This document shows positions 34,405-42,990 of a stretch of 64,000 nt of DNA, piece by piece (the stretch's first letter is position 1; every line of letters begins with the position of its first letter). The stretch covers positions 1 through 64,000 of the forward strand of contig CAZQGO010000002.1 in NCBI GenBank assembly GCA_964593065.1, given 5' to 3'. Under the pieces are notes generated by a model, which saw only the letters and a program-made list of their open reading frames with translations, searched no databases and was not told the origin of the DNA. The translations under genes and the position numbers were made by a program. The stretch is from CAZQGO01 sp964593065. Its GTDB lineage: Bacteria; Oederibacteriota; JAAXVQ01.

Positions 34405-35811
34405 ATGCTCAACGAACATGTAACTTATTTCAGAAAAGTCCTGGTCCTGGCAGACCTGTGCGTGGTCACGGGGGCTTTCTTCCTGACCTACCACCTCTTC
34501 CACGACGTGCGCAAGCTCTATCCCCTGGACTACTATCTGTGGGTCTGGCCCGTCCTGGTCACCCTGTGGCTGGTCTTGTTTTACGCTCTCGGCATGTATG
34601 TCTCATTCCGCCTGAAAAGCGCCCTGGAGATTTTATGGATCATTCTGCGGGTCGCCGTCCTGGGTTTTGTCATATTCAGCAGCATTTATTTCATGTTGAA
34701 AATCACCTATCTGAGCCGTTCTTTTATCTTCCTCCTGTTCGCCGTCTCCGCCGTGTTGCTGTCCCTGGAAAAGCTGACCATCATGTTGTTTTTCAAGCGC
34801 CTGCGCAAAATGGGCTTCAATTTCCGCAACATTCTCGTCGTCGGCACCGGCCAGCGGGCCCTGCACTTCATGCGCCGGGTCAACGAAACCCCGGAATTCG
34901 GCCTGAAAATCATCGGCATCGTGGACCAGGACCCCGCGCGGCTGGGCCAAACGTATGAAGGCTACCCGGTCATCGGCACGCTGGACGACTGGAAAGAGGT
35001 TCTCGGCCGTTTCGCCGTGGACCACGTGTTCTTTTTCGTGCCGCGGGACTGGCTGCATGCCATCGAGGCGCCGATGCAGTTCTGCGAGACCGTGGGCATC
35101 CCGGTGAGCGTGGCCGTGAATATTTTCCACATGCAGTACGTCCAGGGCCGGCACAGCGAGGAATTCGGCATCCCCCTGATCACCTACGACGCCACCACCG
35201 GCAAGGTGGGCCAGCTGATCTTCAAGCGCTTTTTCGACATCGTATTTTCCCTGCTGGCGCTGCTGGTCTTTCTGCCCGTTTATATGGTGGTGGGAATCCT
35301 GGTGAAAGCCACGTCCCGGGGACCGTTGTTTTTCAAGCAGGAGCGGTGCACGCTCAACGGCCGCCGCTTCAAGATTTACAAATTCAGGACCATGGTCGCC
35401 GACGCCGAGCAACGCTTGGAGGAACTCAAGCATTTGAACGAGATGAGCGGGCCGGTGTTCAAGATCAAGAAAGACCCGCGCCTGACCCGGATCGGGGCGT
35501 TCCTGCGCAAGTTCAGCCTGGACGAACTGCCCCAATTCTGGAACGTCTTCGTCGGCAACATGAGCATCGTGGGCCCGCGGCCGCCCCTGCCCCAGGAAGT
35601 GGAAAAATACGCCTATTGGCAAAAACGGCGCCTGAGCATGCGCGCCGGCCTGACCTGCCTGTGGCAGATCAGCGGCCGCAGCAATATCAAGGATTTCGAA
35701 GAGTGGATGCGCCTGGATATGGAATATATCCAGAATTGGTCGCTGAAACTGGACTATAAAATCGTTTTGAAGACCATCCCCGCCGTGCTTGTGGGCAAAG
35801 GTTCCAAGTAA
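34405..35811 (+). CDS. Initiating sugar transferase, full length (WbaP/WcaJ-like)
   Basis: A 468-residue polyprenyl-phosphate hexose-1-phosphate transferase. Four N-terminal membrane helices (about 10-125) precede a Rossmann-like CoA-binding_3 domain (about 145-260, NILVVGTGQRALHF). A fifth helix (about 275-300) and the catalytic domain follow (GPLFFKQERCTLNG, KFRTM, DELPQFWNVF, NMSIVGPRPP). AAGGAAG lies ten bases before the ATG. It is the only polymer-synthesis gene on the plus strand here, with its own promoter, so it may be controlled separately from the short homologue at 11895-12950. Confidence 0.92.
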   Translation: MLNEHVTYFRKVLVLADLCVVTGAFFLTYHLFHDVRKLYPLDYYLWVWPVLVTLWLVLFYALGMYVSFRLKSALEILWIILRVAVLGFVIFSSIYFMLKITYLSRSFIFLLFAVSAVLLSLEKLTIMLFFKRLRKMGFNFRNILVVGTGQRALHFMRRVNETPEFGLKIIGIVDQDPARLGQTYEGYPVIGTLDDWKEVLGRFAVDHVFFFVPRDWLHAIEAPMQFCETVGIPVSVAVNIFHMQYVQGRHSEEFGIPLITYDATTGKVGQLIFKRFFDIVFSLLALLVFLPVYMVVGILVKATSRGPLFFKQERCTLNGRRFKIYKFRTMVADAEQRLEELKHLNEMSGPVFKIKKDPRLTRIGAFLRKFSLDELPQFWNVFVGNMSIVGPRPPLPQEVEKYAYWQKRRLSMRAGLTCLWQISGRSNIKDFEEWMRLDMEYIQNWSLKLDYKIVLKTIPAVLVGKGSK

Positions 35812-35824
35812 GGGGACGGATTCC

Positions 35825-36451
35825 CTAGGGCCATTGTTGGACGGCGGTGGCGCGGTTCAGGAAATGCTGGAGAATTTCGCGCGACCAGTCGCGGTCGCGC
35901 CAGGCGAGAAATTCATCGCGATAGATGAAGAGTCCCCCGGCCGGCAGCTCGAAGCGCCGGGAGGCGGCCCGGCATTGTTCGCCCAAGTCCGCGAGCGTCT
36001 GCCTGGCCGCGAGTTCCGCCTCATCGGCCCAAAGATACTGGAACGTCGTGAGAAAATCGAGCCCTCCCCGCGAGACGCCGGCCACACATCCCGCCCAGAT
36101 CCCCTCGGCATCCAGGATGCCCAGCAGGAGGACGCAGGGCTCCTTGAACTTGCTCAAAACGCGTTCCAGTACCGGATTGTGCCAGCCGAAGGTATAGGGC
36201 TCCGGAGTCGCAATTCCCGCCTCATGCGCCAGGGCGCGCAGCGTCAGCTCGATTTCATGGCGGGAGTGGATTCCCGGCAGGGAAAGACGGTTCACGACCC
36301 GCCCCAGCAATTCTTCCAGGAAATTCGGATCCGCGTTGAGAATCTTTTCCCGCCAGGCCTGGGGGTTGACGCTGGCACTGGCGGCCAAGGTCCCCAGGCG
36401 TTCAAGGGGCTCGGACTCGGGATCGAGCAGCCGGAAACCCGGATTCAACAT
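35825..36451 (-). CDS. Protein of unknown function coupled to a GH35/42-like gene
   Basis: A 208-residue soluble protein that I do not recognise. It has no signal peptide or membrane helix. Notable segments are PGIHSRHEIELTLRALAHEAG, a hydrophobic CVLLLGILDAEGIWAGCVAG core and a Trp-rich C-terminus. The ATG at 36451 overlaps the end of the GH-like gene by 7 bp, and GGGAG lies eight bases upstream, so the two are translated together. It ends only 13 bp from the convergent sugar transferase stop. Confidence 0.6.
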   Translation of the reverse strand: MLNPGFRLLDPESEPLERLGTLAASASVNPQAWREKILNADPNFLEELLGRVVNRLSLPGIHSRHEIELTLRALAHEAGIATPEPYTFGWHNPVLERVLSKFKEPCVLLLGILDAEGIWAGCVAGVSRGGLDFLTTFQYLWADEAELAARQTLADLGEQCRAASRRFELPAGGLFIYRDEFLAWRDRDWSREILQHFLNRATAVQQWP

Positions 36452-38439
36452 ACGATCAACTCCCAGAATTTCACGCTCCGCGGCGGCAGCCAGACCCGGA
36501 CTTCGTTGTTGCCGCCGTAATATTTGTTGGTCTGCCAAAAGTCTTTCAGCACGAATTTGCCTTCCCGCCGCGCCACGGTGGCGACCCCGGATTCCTTGGG
36601 ATTCAGCGCCGCCACGAACGTGCGTCCGCGATAGTGATGGAAAGTAACCCAAAGTCCCGGTTCATCCAGCGTCAACAGCCTGGCCACTCCCGCCTGCTGC
36701 AGCAGCCTCCGGAATTTCGCCTCATTCATCTCCGGAAGATGCAGGAGGCGCCCGGTTTTATTTTTTGCCGTTCCCCTGCCTTTCGTGGTCCTGGCCTTGC
36801 CCCCCAGCAGGTCGGCCAAGGTGCCATTTTCCGTCTCCTCCTGGGGCGGGTTGGGGAGAGGCCCGACCAGGAGCACCTGCAGGCCTTTTTCCACCCACAG
36901 CGCGAGTTTATCCTGGAAATCGGCCGCCATGTTCGTCATCCCGGGCACAACCAGCGTTTGGGTGGTTTTAAAGCGGTCCAGGGGAGAATCCCCGTCCGCG
37001 ACCAGATAAGCGTATTGCCCCGCTTTCAGGTAATGTTCAAGATGTTGCAGGCGTTGCTGGTAGGCCCTGGTCTCTTCATCCAAATTCATTTCAGGCGGTT
37101 TCAGCAGCGACGGCTCCACCAGATCGTAGCGGGACGAGGGGCGGGTTTGGAGATAGAGTACGCGTTCGAATTCCGGAATGTTCAGCAGCACGAGATCGGC
37201 GTGAATTTGGCTCTGCCAGAATCCCTCCGTTTTTGATAATTCTTTTATTTTGAGCCAAAATTCCGGAATCGGGCGTTGCGGCGCGCCGAGGCGGTTCATT
37301 AAAAATCCCGGGTTGACCCCGGCACCGGCCGGGTTCAAGGCATCCCAGGCCCGCACCCCGCCCGCGGTCGCGCCGGTCAGCCGGAACTCCTGTCTGGCCA
37401 CCGGTGCATTGGGAGCCGTGAAGGACAAATTGAACCAGCCGGAATAACGCATGGCCTGGGCGGTATTAAGAAAATATTTGAATTCCTGGCCGAAAACGTC
37501 CGTTCTCACGGATATTTCCGGCGCTGCGAAAGCCAAACGGCTGCCCAGGTCCGGCCCGGATAGAGTTTGCGGGCGTTCCGCCGGCGCGGCGGCCATGATC
37601 ACCGGAACGCGGTCCAAACTCAAAGGCGAAAAAATTTCGTAGAGCATTTCAGCCGCCCTGTGCAAATAGGCCTCGCGAACCCGGGCCCAATCCATACGCC
37701 AGGCATCGGGCTGATCCGAAGCCGGATCCGGATTCCGGGGTGGGTCGATTTCGGCGAAGGAGCCGAATACCTTCCCATAGGCGGCGTTGAGGCCTTCGAT
37801 TTTTTTATATTTTTTTGCCAGAAACTCGCGATAGAAGACGAGCGCTTCCGGCCCGTAATCCGCCGCATAGGCCGGCATGGCGGGTTCCCAGCCCGGGGCC
37901 TGTGTTAAACCCAAGCCGATGACGGGCCCGTCCGGGTGGATCGTTTCCGCTAAAATCTTCATCAATTCGTGCGCAAAAGGTTCCAGCAGATTCAACAAGC
38001 GGTCGGAAATCAGTGAGGGCAGGGCGTACACTTCACCGCCGTGGCAGGGGCTCGACAAAATGAAATTTCCGAAGGCATCCCGGACCAAGGCTTCGGCCTC
38101 CAGCAGAAAATCCTCGGGATAACCGGAGGCGACCGCTCCGGGCAGGTCCCTGGGGCCCACCCAGAGCAGGCATTTCAAGCCCAGGTCTTTGATTTCATGG
38201 AGAAATTGTTTCAGGTCTTTCTGAGGGCGGTAGGAACCGAAGTCATACTCCCCGGGCCGAACTTGATGGATGCCCGGCAGGACCGCCGTGGAAACGACTT
38301 CATGCCCCTGCTCCGCGTACGTCCGCAACACGTCACGCCAATGCGTGCGTTCGATGTCCCAATAATTGACCTGGCCCCAAATCCAAGGGAGCGGCCTGCC
38401 CTCCAGCTCCCAACCCGTAGCGCGTATGACAACACTCAA
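36445..38439 (-). CDS. GH35/GH42-like protein with altered catalytic motif
   Basis: A 664-residue protein whose first 200 residues follow the beta-galactosidase TIM-barrel pattern. These include WGQVNYWDIERTHWRDVLRT, GEYDFGSYRPQKDLKQFL and LGLKCLLWVGPRDLPGAV. The segment aligned with the usual acid/base motif (VENEYG in GH35) reads GLTQAPG (177-183), placing Ala181 at the glutamate position. The C-terminal part contains a Rossmann-like trimerisation-type domain and a small beta domain. The start is TTG with AAAGG seven bases upstream. No signal peptide is seen, so it is probably cytoplasmic. A non-canonical or lost hydrolase activity is inferred from the motif. Confidence 0.65.
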   Translation of the reverse strand: MSVVIRATGWELEGRPLPWIWGQVNYWDIERTHWRDVLRTYAEQGHEVVSTAVLPGIHQVRPGEYDFGSYRPQKDLKQFLHEIKDLGLKCLLWVGPRDLPGAVASGYPEDFLLEAEALVRDAFGNFILSSPCHGGEVYALPSLISDRLLNLLEPFAHELMKILAETIHPDGPVIGLGLTQAPGWEPAMPAYAADYGPEALVFYREFLAKKYKKIEGLNAAYGKVFGSFAEIDPPRNPDPASDQPDAWRMDWARVREAYLHRAAEMLYEIFSPLSLDRVPVIMAAAPAERPQTLSGPDLGSRLAFAAPEISVRTDVFGQEFKYFLNTAQAMRYSGWFNLSFTAPNAPVARQEFRLTGATAGGVRAWDALNPAGAGVNPGFLMNRLGAPQRPIPEFWLKIKELSKTEGFWQSQIHADLVLLNIPEFERVLYLQTRPSSRYDLVEPSLLKPPEMNLDEETRAYQQRLQHLEHYLKAGQYAYLVADGDSPLDRFKTTQTLVVPGMTNMAADFQDKLALWVEKGLQVLLVGPLPNPPQEETENGTLADLLGGKARTTKGRGTAKNKTGRLLHLPEMNEAKFRRLLQQAGVARLLTLDEPGLWVTFHHYRGRTFVAALNPKESGVATVARREGKFVLKDFWQTNKYYGGNNEVRVWLPPRSVKFWELIVC

Positions 38440-38536
38440 GGCATTGCCTTTCTTGGAAAAAATCGCGCCGCACCTGCAAAACCGGCGTTATGCCATTTGC
38501 TATAAATCAATGATCCCTTTGTTTTTCAAGCCTATT

Positions 38537-39457
38537 TTACTTTGGCAGGTTGAAGGTAACCACGCGATTCTTTCCCTGGCGTTTCGCTTCATAGAGGGCT
38601 TCGTCGGCTTGTTTGAGCAAGCTCTCCTTGCTGCCGATCTGCTTCTTGGCATAGGCGGAAGCCCCGAGGGATACCGTAATTTTCCGGTCCTTATCGCTCT
38701 GGATCATCCTGGCTTCTTCGACCATCTCCCGGTAGCGTTCCGCCACAGCCTGGGCCCCGCCCAGATTGGTCTGCGGGAGGATCATCAGGAACTCTTCCCC
38801 GCCGTACCGCGCCAGGATGTCGACCACCCGGTTGCTGTTTTTCATCAGAATCGCCATCTGCTGCAGGACCTGGTCCCCCTGCAGGTGGCCGTAGGTGTCG
38901 TTCACGAGCTTGAAATCGTCGATGTCGCCCATCACGCAGGCGACCGGATACTCGTAGCGTTTGGCCCGCTCGATCTCCTCGGAAAACCGCTCCATCAGAT
39001 ACCGGCGGTTGTACAGCCCGGTCAGCGGATCGGTCATGGACAGTTCCGCCAAGCGCTTGTTGTTGGCGCGCAGGGTGTCGTGCTCGCCCTTGATGCGCAG
39101 GGCGGCTTCGACCCGCGCGATGAGTTCATCCAGATCAAAGGGCTTGGTGATGTAGTCGTGGCCGCCCATGCGCAGTCCCACGACCTTGCTGTCCGTTTCG
39201 CCGCGGACGGTGACGAAAATAATCGGGATGTGCTTCAGATCGTGGTTTTCCTTGAGATGGCGGGTCACTTCGTACCCGTTGTATTTGGGCATCATCACGT
39301 CCAGGAGGATGAGATCCGGGCGCAGGCGCTCCGCTTCCTGCAGCGCCTCTTCCCCGTCCCGCGCCCAGAAGGTCTGATACCCCTTGGTCTCGAGAATGAT
39401 TTTGATCAGTTCCGCGATATGTGCGTCATCTTCCGCGATCAGGATGCTTTCGGGCAT
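38537..39457 (-). CDS. PleD-like response regulator with GGDEF diguanylate cyclase domain
   Basis: A 306-residue protein. The receiver domain (1-120) has an acidic pair near 9-10, the phospho-acceptor in LILLDVMMPKYNG and the conserved lysine in YITKPFD. The GGDEF domain (about 140-300) has MTDPLTGLYNRRYL at its start, DDFKLVNDTYGH, and the active-site loop RYGGEEF, which is intact. It should make cyclic di-GMP on phosphorylation. GGAGGG lies eight bases before the ATG. It is downstream of tRNA-Leu on the same strand and may share its promoter by read-through. Confidence 0.93.
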   Translation of the reverse strand: MPESILIAEDDAHIAELIKIILETKGYQTFWARDGEEALQEAERLRPDLILLDVMMPKYNGYEVTRHLKENHDLKHIPIIFVTVRGETDSKVVGLRMGGHDYITKPFDLDELIARVEAALRIKGEHDTLRANNKRLAELSMTDPLTGLYNRRYLMERFSEEIERAKRYEYPVACVMGDIDDFKLVNDTYGHLQGDQVLQQMAILMKNSNRVVDILARYGGEEFLMILPQTNLGGAQAVAERYREMVEEARMIQSDKDRKITVSLGASAYAKKQIGSKESLLKQADEALYEAKRQGKNRVVTFNLPK

Positions 39458-39630
39458 GTTTTTTTCCCTCCGGCCTGGAGCGTGGCATCCGCAAAATCAT
39501 AGAAGAGGGGGAAGAACTTGTCAAGAAGGGCATGACCCGCGCAGCGTTCGGAATCCAGCCGGGCTTGGCGCTCCGGTGCGCAAGCGCAGGCGGCCAACGT
39601 CCCGGCCCGGAGTCCCCGATACTGCGGAAT

Positions 39631-39715
39631 TGGTGCGAGGGGCGGGACTTGAACCCGCACGGATTTCTCCATACGCCCCTCAAACGTATGTGTCTGCCAG
39701 TTCCACCACCCTCGC
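39631..39715 (-). tRNA. tRNA-Leu (anticodon GAG)
   Basis: The complement folds as an 85-nt class II tRNA. It has acceptor stem GCGAGGG/CCCTCGC with discriminator A, D-arm TGGTGGAACTGGCAGACA typical of tRNA-Leu, a short variable arm, the T-arm GCGGGTTCAAGTCCCGC and an encoded CCA end. The anticodon stem pairs TACGT with GCGTA (one T-G pair), leaving loop TTGAGGG, so the anticodon is GAG, reading CUC and CUU. Confidence 0.95.
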
Positions 39716-39740
39716 ACAGAAGCCCGGGGCCAGCCGCAAG

Positions 39741-39769
39741 AATATACCGGATGCAAGCCGACTTGTCAA
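39741..39769 (-). promoter_or_regulatory. Promoter of tRNA-Leu
   Basis: On the minus strand, perfect TTGACA (39764-39769) and TATATT (39741-39746) are 17 bp apart. The start would be near 39734, about 19 nt before the mature tRNA. Confidence 0.75.
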
Positions 39770-39800
39770 CATCCTCGCCTCATCCGCAAGACCTTTCCGG

Positions 39801-40853
39801 TCAGGCAATCGTGATTTCTTTCTCCAGGTAGACGTCCTGGATGGAATGCAACAGCTCCACCCCTTCCGTCATGGGTTTCTGAAAGGCCTTGCGACCGGAA
39901 ATCAAGCCCATGCCCCCGGCGCGCTTGTTGATCGTGGCCGTGAGCACGGCCTCGGCCAGATCGTTTTTGCCCGAGGCCCCGCCCGAATTGATCAAACCCG
40001 ACCGTCCCAGGTAACAGTTGGCCACCTGGTAGCGCGTCCATTCAATGGGATGGTCCGTGGCCAGTTGGCTGTACACTTTCGGGTCGGTTTTTCCAAAGGA
40101 CAGGGCCTGAAAGCCTCCGTTGCAGGTCGGAAGTTTCTGCTTGATGATGTCGGCCTGGATGGTCACCCCGAGGTGATTGGCCTGGCCGGTCAGGTCCGCG
40201 GCCGTATGATAATCCTGCTCCTTGGTCTTGAAGGCGGAGTTGCGCAGGTAGCACCAGAGCACGGTTGCCATCCCCAATTCGTGGGCCAGGGCGAAGGCCT
40301 CGCTGACCTCCTGGATCTGGCGGTTGGATTCCGGGGAGCCGAAATAGATGGTGGCCCCGACGGCGGCGGCGCCCATGTCCGCGGCTTGTTCGACGTGGGC
40401 AAAAAGAATCTGGTCGTACTCGTTGGGATAGGTCAAAAGTTGATTGTGGTTGAGCTTGACCAAAAAAGGAATCTTGGGGGCGTACTTGCGCGCCACGGCC
40501 CCGAGCACGCCCAGAGTGGACGCCACGGCGTTGCAGCCGCCTTCGATGGCGAGCTTCACGATGTTTTCCGGATCGAAATACATCGGGTTGGGCGCAAAAG
40601 AGGCGCCGGCGGAATGTTCGATGCCCTGGTCCACGGGCAGGATGGAAAGGTAACCGCTCCCGCCCAGGCGGCCGTGGTTGAATATCGCCTGCAGATTGCG
40701 GAGAACGGGCACGGGACGGTCCGACACCGCCCACACCCGGTCCACAAAATCGGGTCCGGGCAAATGCAATTGTTCCTTGGGGATGCCCTTGGCCCGGTAC
40801 TCGAGCAGGCTTTTCGCGTTTTCTCCCAGCAAGGCGGCGATGGAATCCAACAT
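39801..40853 (-). CDS. fbaB: Class I fructose-bisphosphate aldolase (FbaB/DhnA type)
   Basis: A 350-residue Schiff-base aldolase of the DhnA/FbaB family. Recognisable parts are SILPVDQGIEHSAGASFAPNP, PFLVKLNHNQ, ADMGAAAVGATIYFGSPES and the C-terminal phosphate-binding SGGASGKNDLAEA. It cleaves or forms fructose-1,6-bisphosphate in glycolysis or gluconeogenesis. AAGGAGAG precedes the ATG at 40853. The leader (about 40876-40926) is unusually rich in GGCCG inverted repeats. It is divergent from the rhomboid gene. Confidence 0.9.
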   Translation of the reverse strand: MLDSIAALLGENAKSLLEYRAKGIPKEQLHLPGPDFVDRVWAVSDRPVPVLRNLQAIFNHGRLGGSGYLSILPVDQGIEHSAGASFAPNPMYFDPENIVKLAIEGGCNAVASTLGVLGAVARKYAPKIPFLVKLNHNQLLTYPNEYDQILFAHVEQAADMGAAAVGATIYFGSPESNRQIQEVSEAFALAHELGMATVLWCYLRNSAFKTKEQDYHTAADLTGQANHLGVTIQADIIKQKLPTCNGGFQALSFGKTDPKVYSQLATDHPIEWTRYQVANCYLGRSGLINSGGASGKNDLAEAVLTATINKRAGGMGLISGRKAFQKPMTEGVELLHSIQDVYLEKEITIA

Positions 40854-40975
40854 GGTCGGCACTCTCCTTTTCAATGCGGCCGCGGCGTGCGGCCGTCCGC
40901 GTACGGCCTCGTGGCCGTTCGGCCGCGAATGCCTCCTCATGATAAGGGAAGACGCCAAAAGAATAAAGAAATAAA

Positions 40976-41004
40976 TTGCCAAACCAATCCCGGTGTTTTA
41001 TATA
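40976..41004 (+). promoter_or_regulatory. Promoter placed for a near-leaderless rhomboid mRNA
   Basis: TTGCCA (40976-40981) and TATATA (40999-41004) are 17 bp apart, with TATACT overlapping at 41001-41006. The expected start near 41011 is within about two bases of the rhomboid ATG at 41013, and no Shine-Dalgarno is present. Confidence 0.5.
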
Positions 41005-41012
41005 CTCTGCCT

Positions 41013-41729
41013 ATGATTCCCCTGAAAGACGACATCCCTTCCCGCACGGTTCCCTTCGTGAATTACGCCCTGCTGCTGGCCAACACCGCGGTCTTCCTGT
41101 ACACCCTGACCCTCGGAAGCCGACTCCAGTCCTTCTTTTTCCATTACGGCGCCGTGCCGGCGCTTTTCAAGGCCGGCTATCTCCTGAACGCCGCCGGGGT
41201 CATCCAGCCCGTGTCCCATCTCCATGTCTACCTGACCCTGGTGACCTCCCTGTTTCTCCACGCCGGCTGGTTTCATTTCCTGGGCAACATGCTCTATCTT
41301 TGGATTTTCGGCGATAATATCGAAGACCGCATGGGCCATTTCCGTTACCTGGTCTTCTACCTGCTGTGCGGCGTGCTCGCCAATCTCGCGCATCTCTATT
41401 TCAACCCCGGCTTGACCGTGCCTTCCCTGGGCGCCTCGGGCGCGATCTCCGGAGTGCTGGGCGCCTACCTGGTGCTGTATCCGCGGGCCCGCGTGGTGGC
41501 CTTGGTGCCGATCTTTTTCTTCCTGCAAATTCTGCAGGTGCCCGCATTTTTCTTTTTGATTTTCTGGTTTTTGCAGCAATTCCTCGCCGCCGCCCTGGGA
41601 GCGCAGGGCGGAATCGCCTGGTGGGCGCACATCGGGGGGTTCCTGGCGGGCATGGTGCTCGTCTTTGTTTTTCAAAAGAAAAAACGCTTGCCCGCCCGGC
41701 GCGATGAATGGTGGTTGAGGAGAGCGTGA
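41013..41729 (+). CDS. Rhomboid family intramembrane serine protease
   Basis: A 238-residue membrane protein with six or seven helices. The catalytic serine is S142 in LGASGAISG, and the histidine partner is H206 in WWAHIGGFLAG. The HFLGNMLYLWIFG segment of helix 2 (88-100) is typical of bacterial rhomboids. Substrates are unknown. The ATG at 41013 lacks a ribosome-binding site but lies at the predicted transcription start. Open sequence upstream in this frame runs antisense through the aldolase gene and the tRNA and is not coding. Confidence 0.9.
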   Translation: MIPLKDDIPSRTVPFVNYALLLANTAVFLYTLTLGSRLQSFFFHYGAVPALFKAGYLLNAAGVIQPVSHLHVYLTLVTSLFLHAGWFHFLGNMLYLWIFGDNIEDRMGHFRYLVFYLLCGVLANLAHLYFNPGLTVPSLGASGAISGVLGAYLVLYPRARVVALVPIFFFLQILQVPAFFFLIFWFLQQFLAAALGAQGGIAWWAHIGGFLAGMVLVFVFQKKKRLPARRDEWWLRRA

Positions 41730-41790
41730 AGACCGCGCAACCGACCGGGTTTGCGCCTTAGCCGCAACGCAGGCTGGAATGAGGGATGCA

Positions 41791-42918
41791 ATGCCTCAGC
41801 GCGAAGACATCGTGCGTTTCCGGGAAAATTGGCGCGCGGAAGCAGACGCCATTTTCTTGTATGAAAAGATGGCGGCCTCGGAAAAAGATTCCGCGCGCGC
41901 CGAAATTTTCCGGCGCCTGGCGCAAACCGAAGCCAAGCACAGGACGTTTTGGGAGCAAAAACTGCAGGCGGCCGGCGCCGCCATCCCTCGTCCGCGGGTT
42001 TCCTGGCGCAGCCGGATGTTCGGCTGGCTGGCCAAGGGTTTTGGCCCGGACCTGGTGCTGCCCTCCCTGACGGCCGTCGAGCAAAATGCAAGTTCGGCGT
42101 ATGATGATCAACCCGACGCCGTGTCCGCGGGTTTGCCGGCCCAGGAACGTTCCCATGCACGGATTTTCGGATATCTGGCCCGCTCCGGGCTTGGACTCGA
42201 AGGCGGCGCCGTCGCCCGCCTGGAAGGCCGGCACCGTTTTTCCGGCGGCAATGCCCTTCGCGCCGGCGTTTTGGGCGCCAACGACGGCCTGGTATCCAAC
42301 TTCTGTCTCGTCATGGGCGTCGCGGGCGCCGAGCTGAGCGGCAACGGAATTCTGGTCACGGGACTGGCGGGCCTGCTGGCCGGAGCCATTTCCATGGCCT
42401 TGGGGGAATGGTTGTCCGTGCAAAGCTCGCGCGAGCTGTACACCCATCAAATCGCCGTCGAAAAACGGGAACTGGAGACCGTGCCCGAGGAAGAGGAGGA
42501 AGAACTGGCGCTGGTCTACGAAGCCAAGGGACTGTCCGCCGGGGAGGCCCGGCACCTCGCCCGGCGTCTCCTGGCCGAGCCGGAGAGCGCCCTGGATACA
42601 TTGAGCCGCGAGGAACTCGGCATCGATCCCAAGGAGCTGGGCGGGTCGGCCTGGACGGCCGCCGCCAGCTCCTTCCTGCTGTTCGCTCTGGGCGCCGCGT
42701 TGCCGGTGCTGCCGTTTGTTTTCTGGCGCGGATCCACGGCGCTGGCCTGCAGCGCCCTGGGCAGCGCCGCGGGGTTGTTTCTGCTCGGCAGCGGCATCAC
42801 CCTGGTCACCGGTCAACCGTGGCTGCGCTCGGGGGCCCGCCAGGTTCTATTCGGATTGGCGGCCGCCGCCGTGACGTTCGGGATCGGCCGCCTGGTGGGC
42901 GGCGGTCTCGGCCTCTAG
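41791..42918 (+). CDS. Ferritin-like domain fused to VIT1/CCC1 metal transporter
   Basis: A 375-residue two-part protein. Residues about 1-150 form a rubrerythrin/ferritin-like four-helix domain with glutamates and EAKH/ERSH-type metal ligands. Residues about 160-375 form a VIT1-type transporter with LGANDGLVSNFCLVMGVAGA as first helix and GAISMALGEWLSVQSS as second. This is the layout of the membrane-bound ferritin MbfA, which exports iron. I prefer the ATG at 41791, five bases after GAGGG, to the in-frame ATG at 41779. It may handle iron or manganese for the neighbouring metalloenzyme genes. Confidence 0.87.
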   Translation: MPQREDIVRFRENWRAEADAIFLYEKMAASEKDSARAEIFRRLAQTEAKHRTFWEQKLQAAGAAIPRPRVSWRSRMFGWLAKGFGPDLVLPSLTAVEQNASSAYDDQPDAVSAGLPAQERSHARIFGYLARSGLGLEGGAVARLEGRHRFSGGNALRAGVLGANDGLVSNFCLVMGVAGAELSGNGILVTGLAGLLAGAISMALGEWLSVQSSRELYTHQIAVEKRELETVPEEEEEELALVYEAKGLSAGEARHLARRLLAEPESALDTLSREELGIDPKELGGSAWTAAASSFLLFALGAALPVLPFVFWRGSTALACSALGSAAGLFLLGSGITLVTGQPWLRSGARQVLFGLAAAAVTFGIGRLVGGGLGL

Positions 42919-42990
42919 CCCGCATTGCGCTGAAAATCATTCTGCGCCGCCGGAACTTTCCGGGGTCCAATAAAAAATAGCGGGTTTTTT

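Noticed and set aside
39384..41012. Long plus-strand frame upstream of the rhomboid gene
   Set aside because: It runs antisense through tRNA-Leu and the aldolase gene. Rhomboid homology begins at the ATG at 41013.
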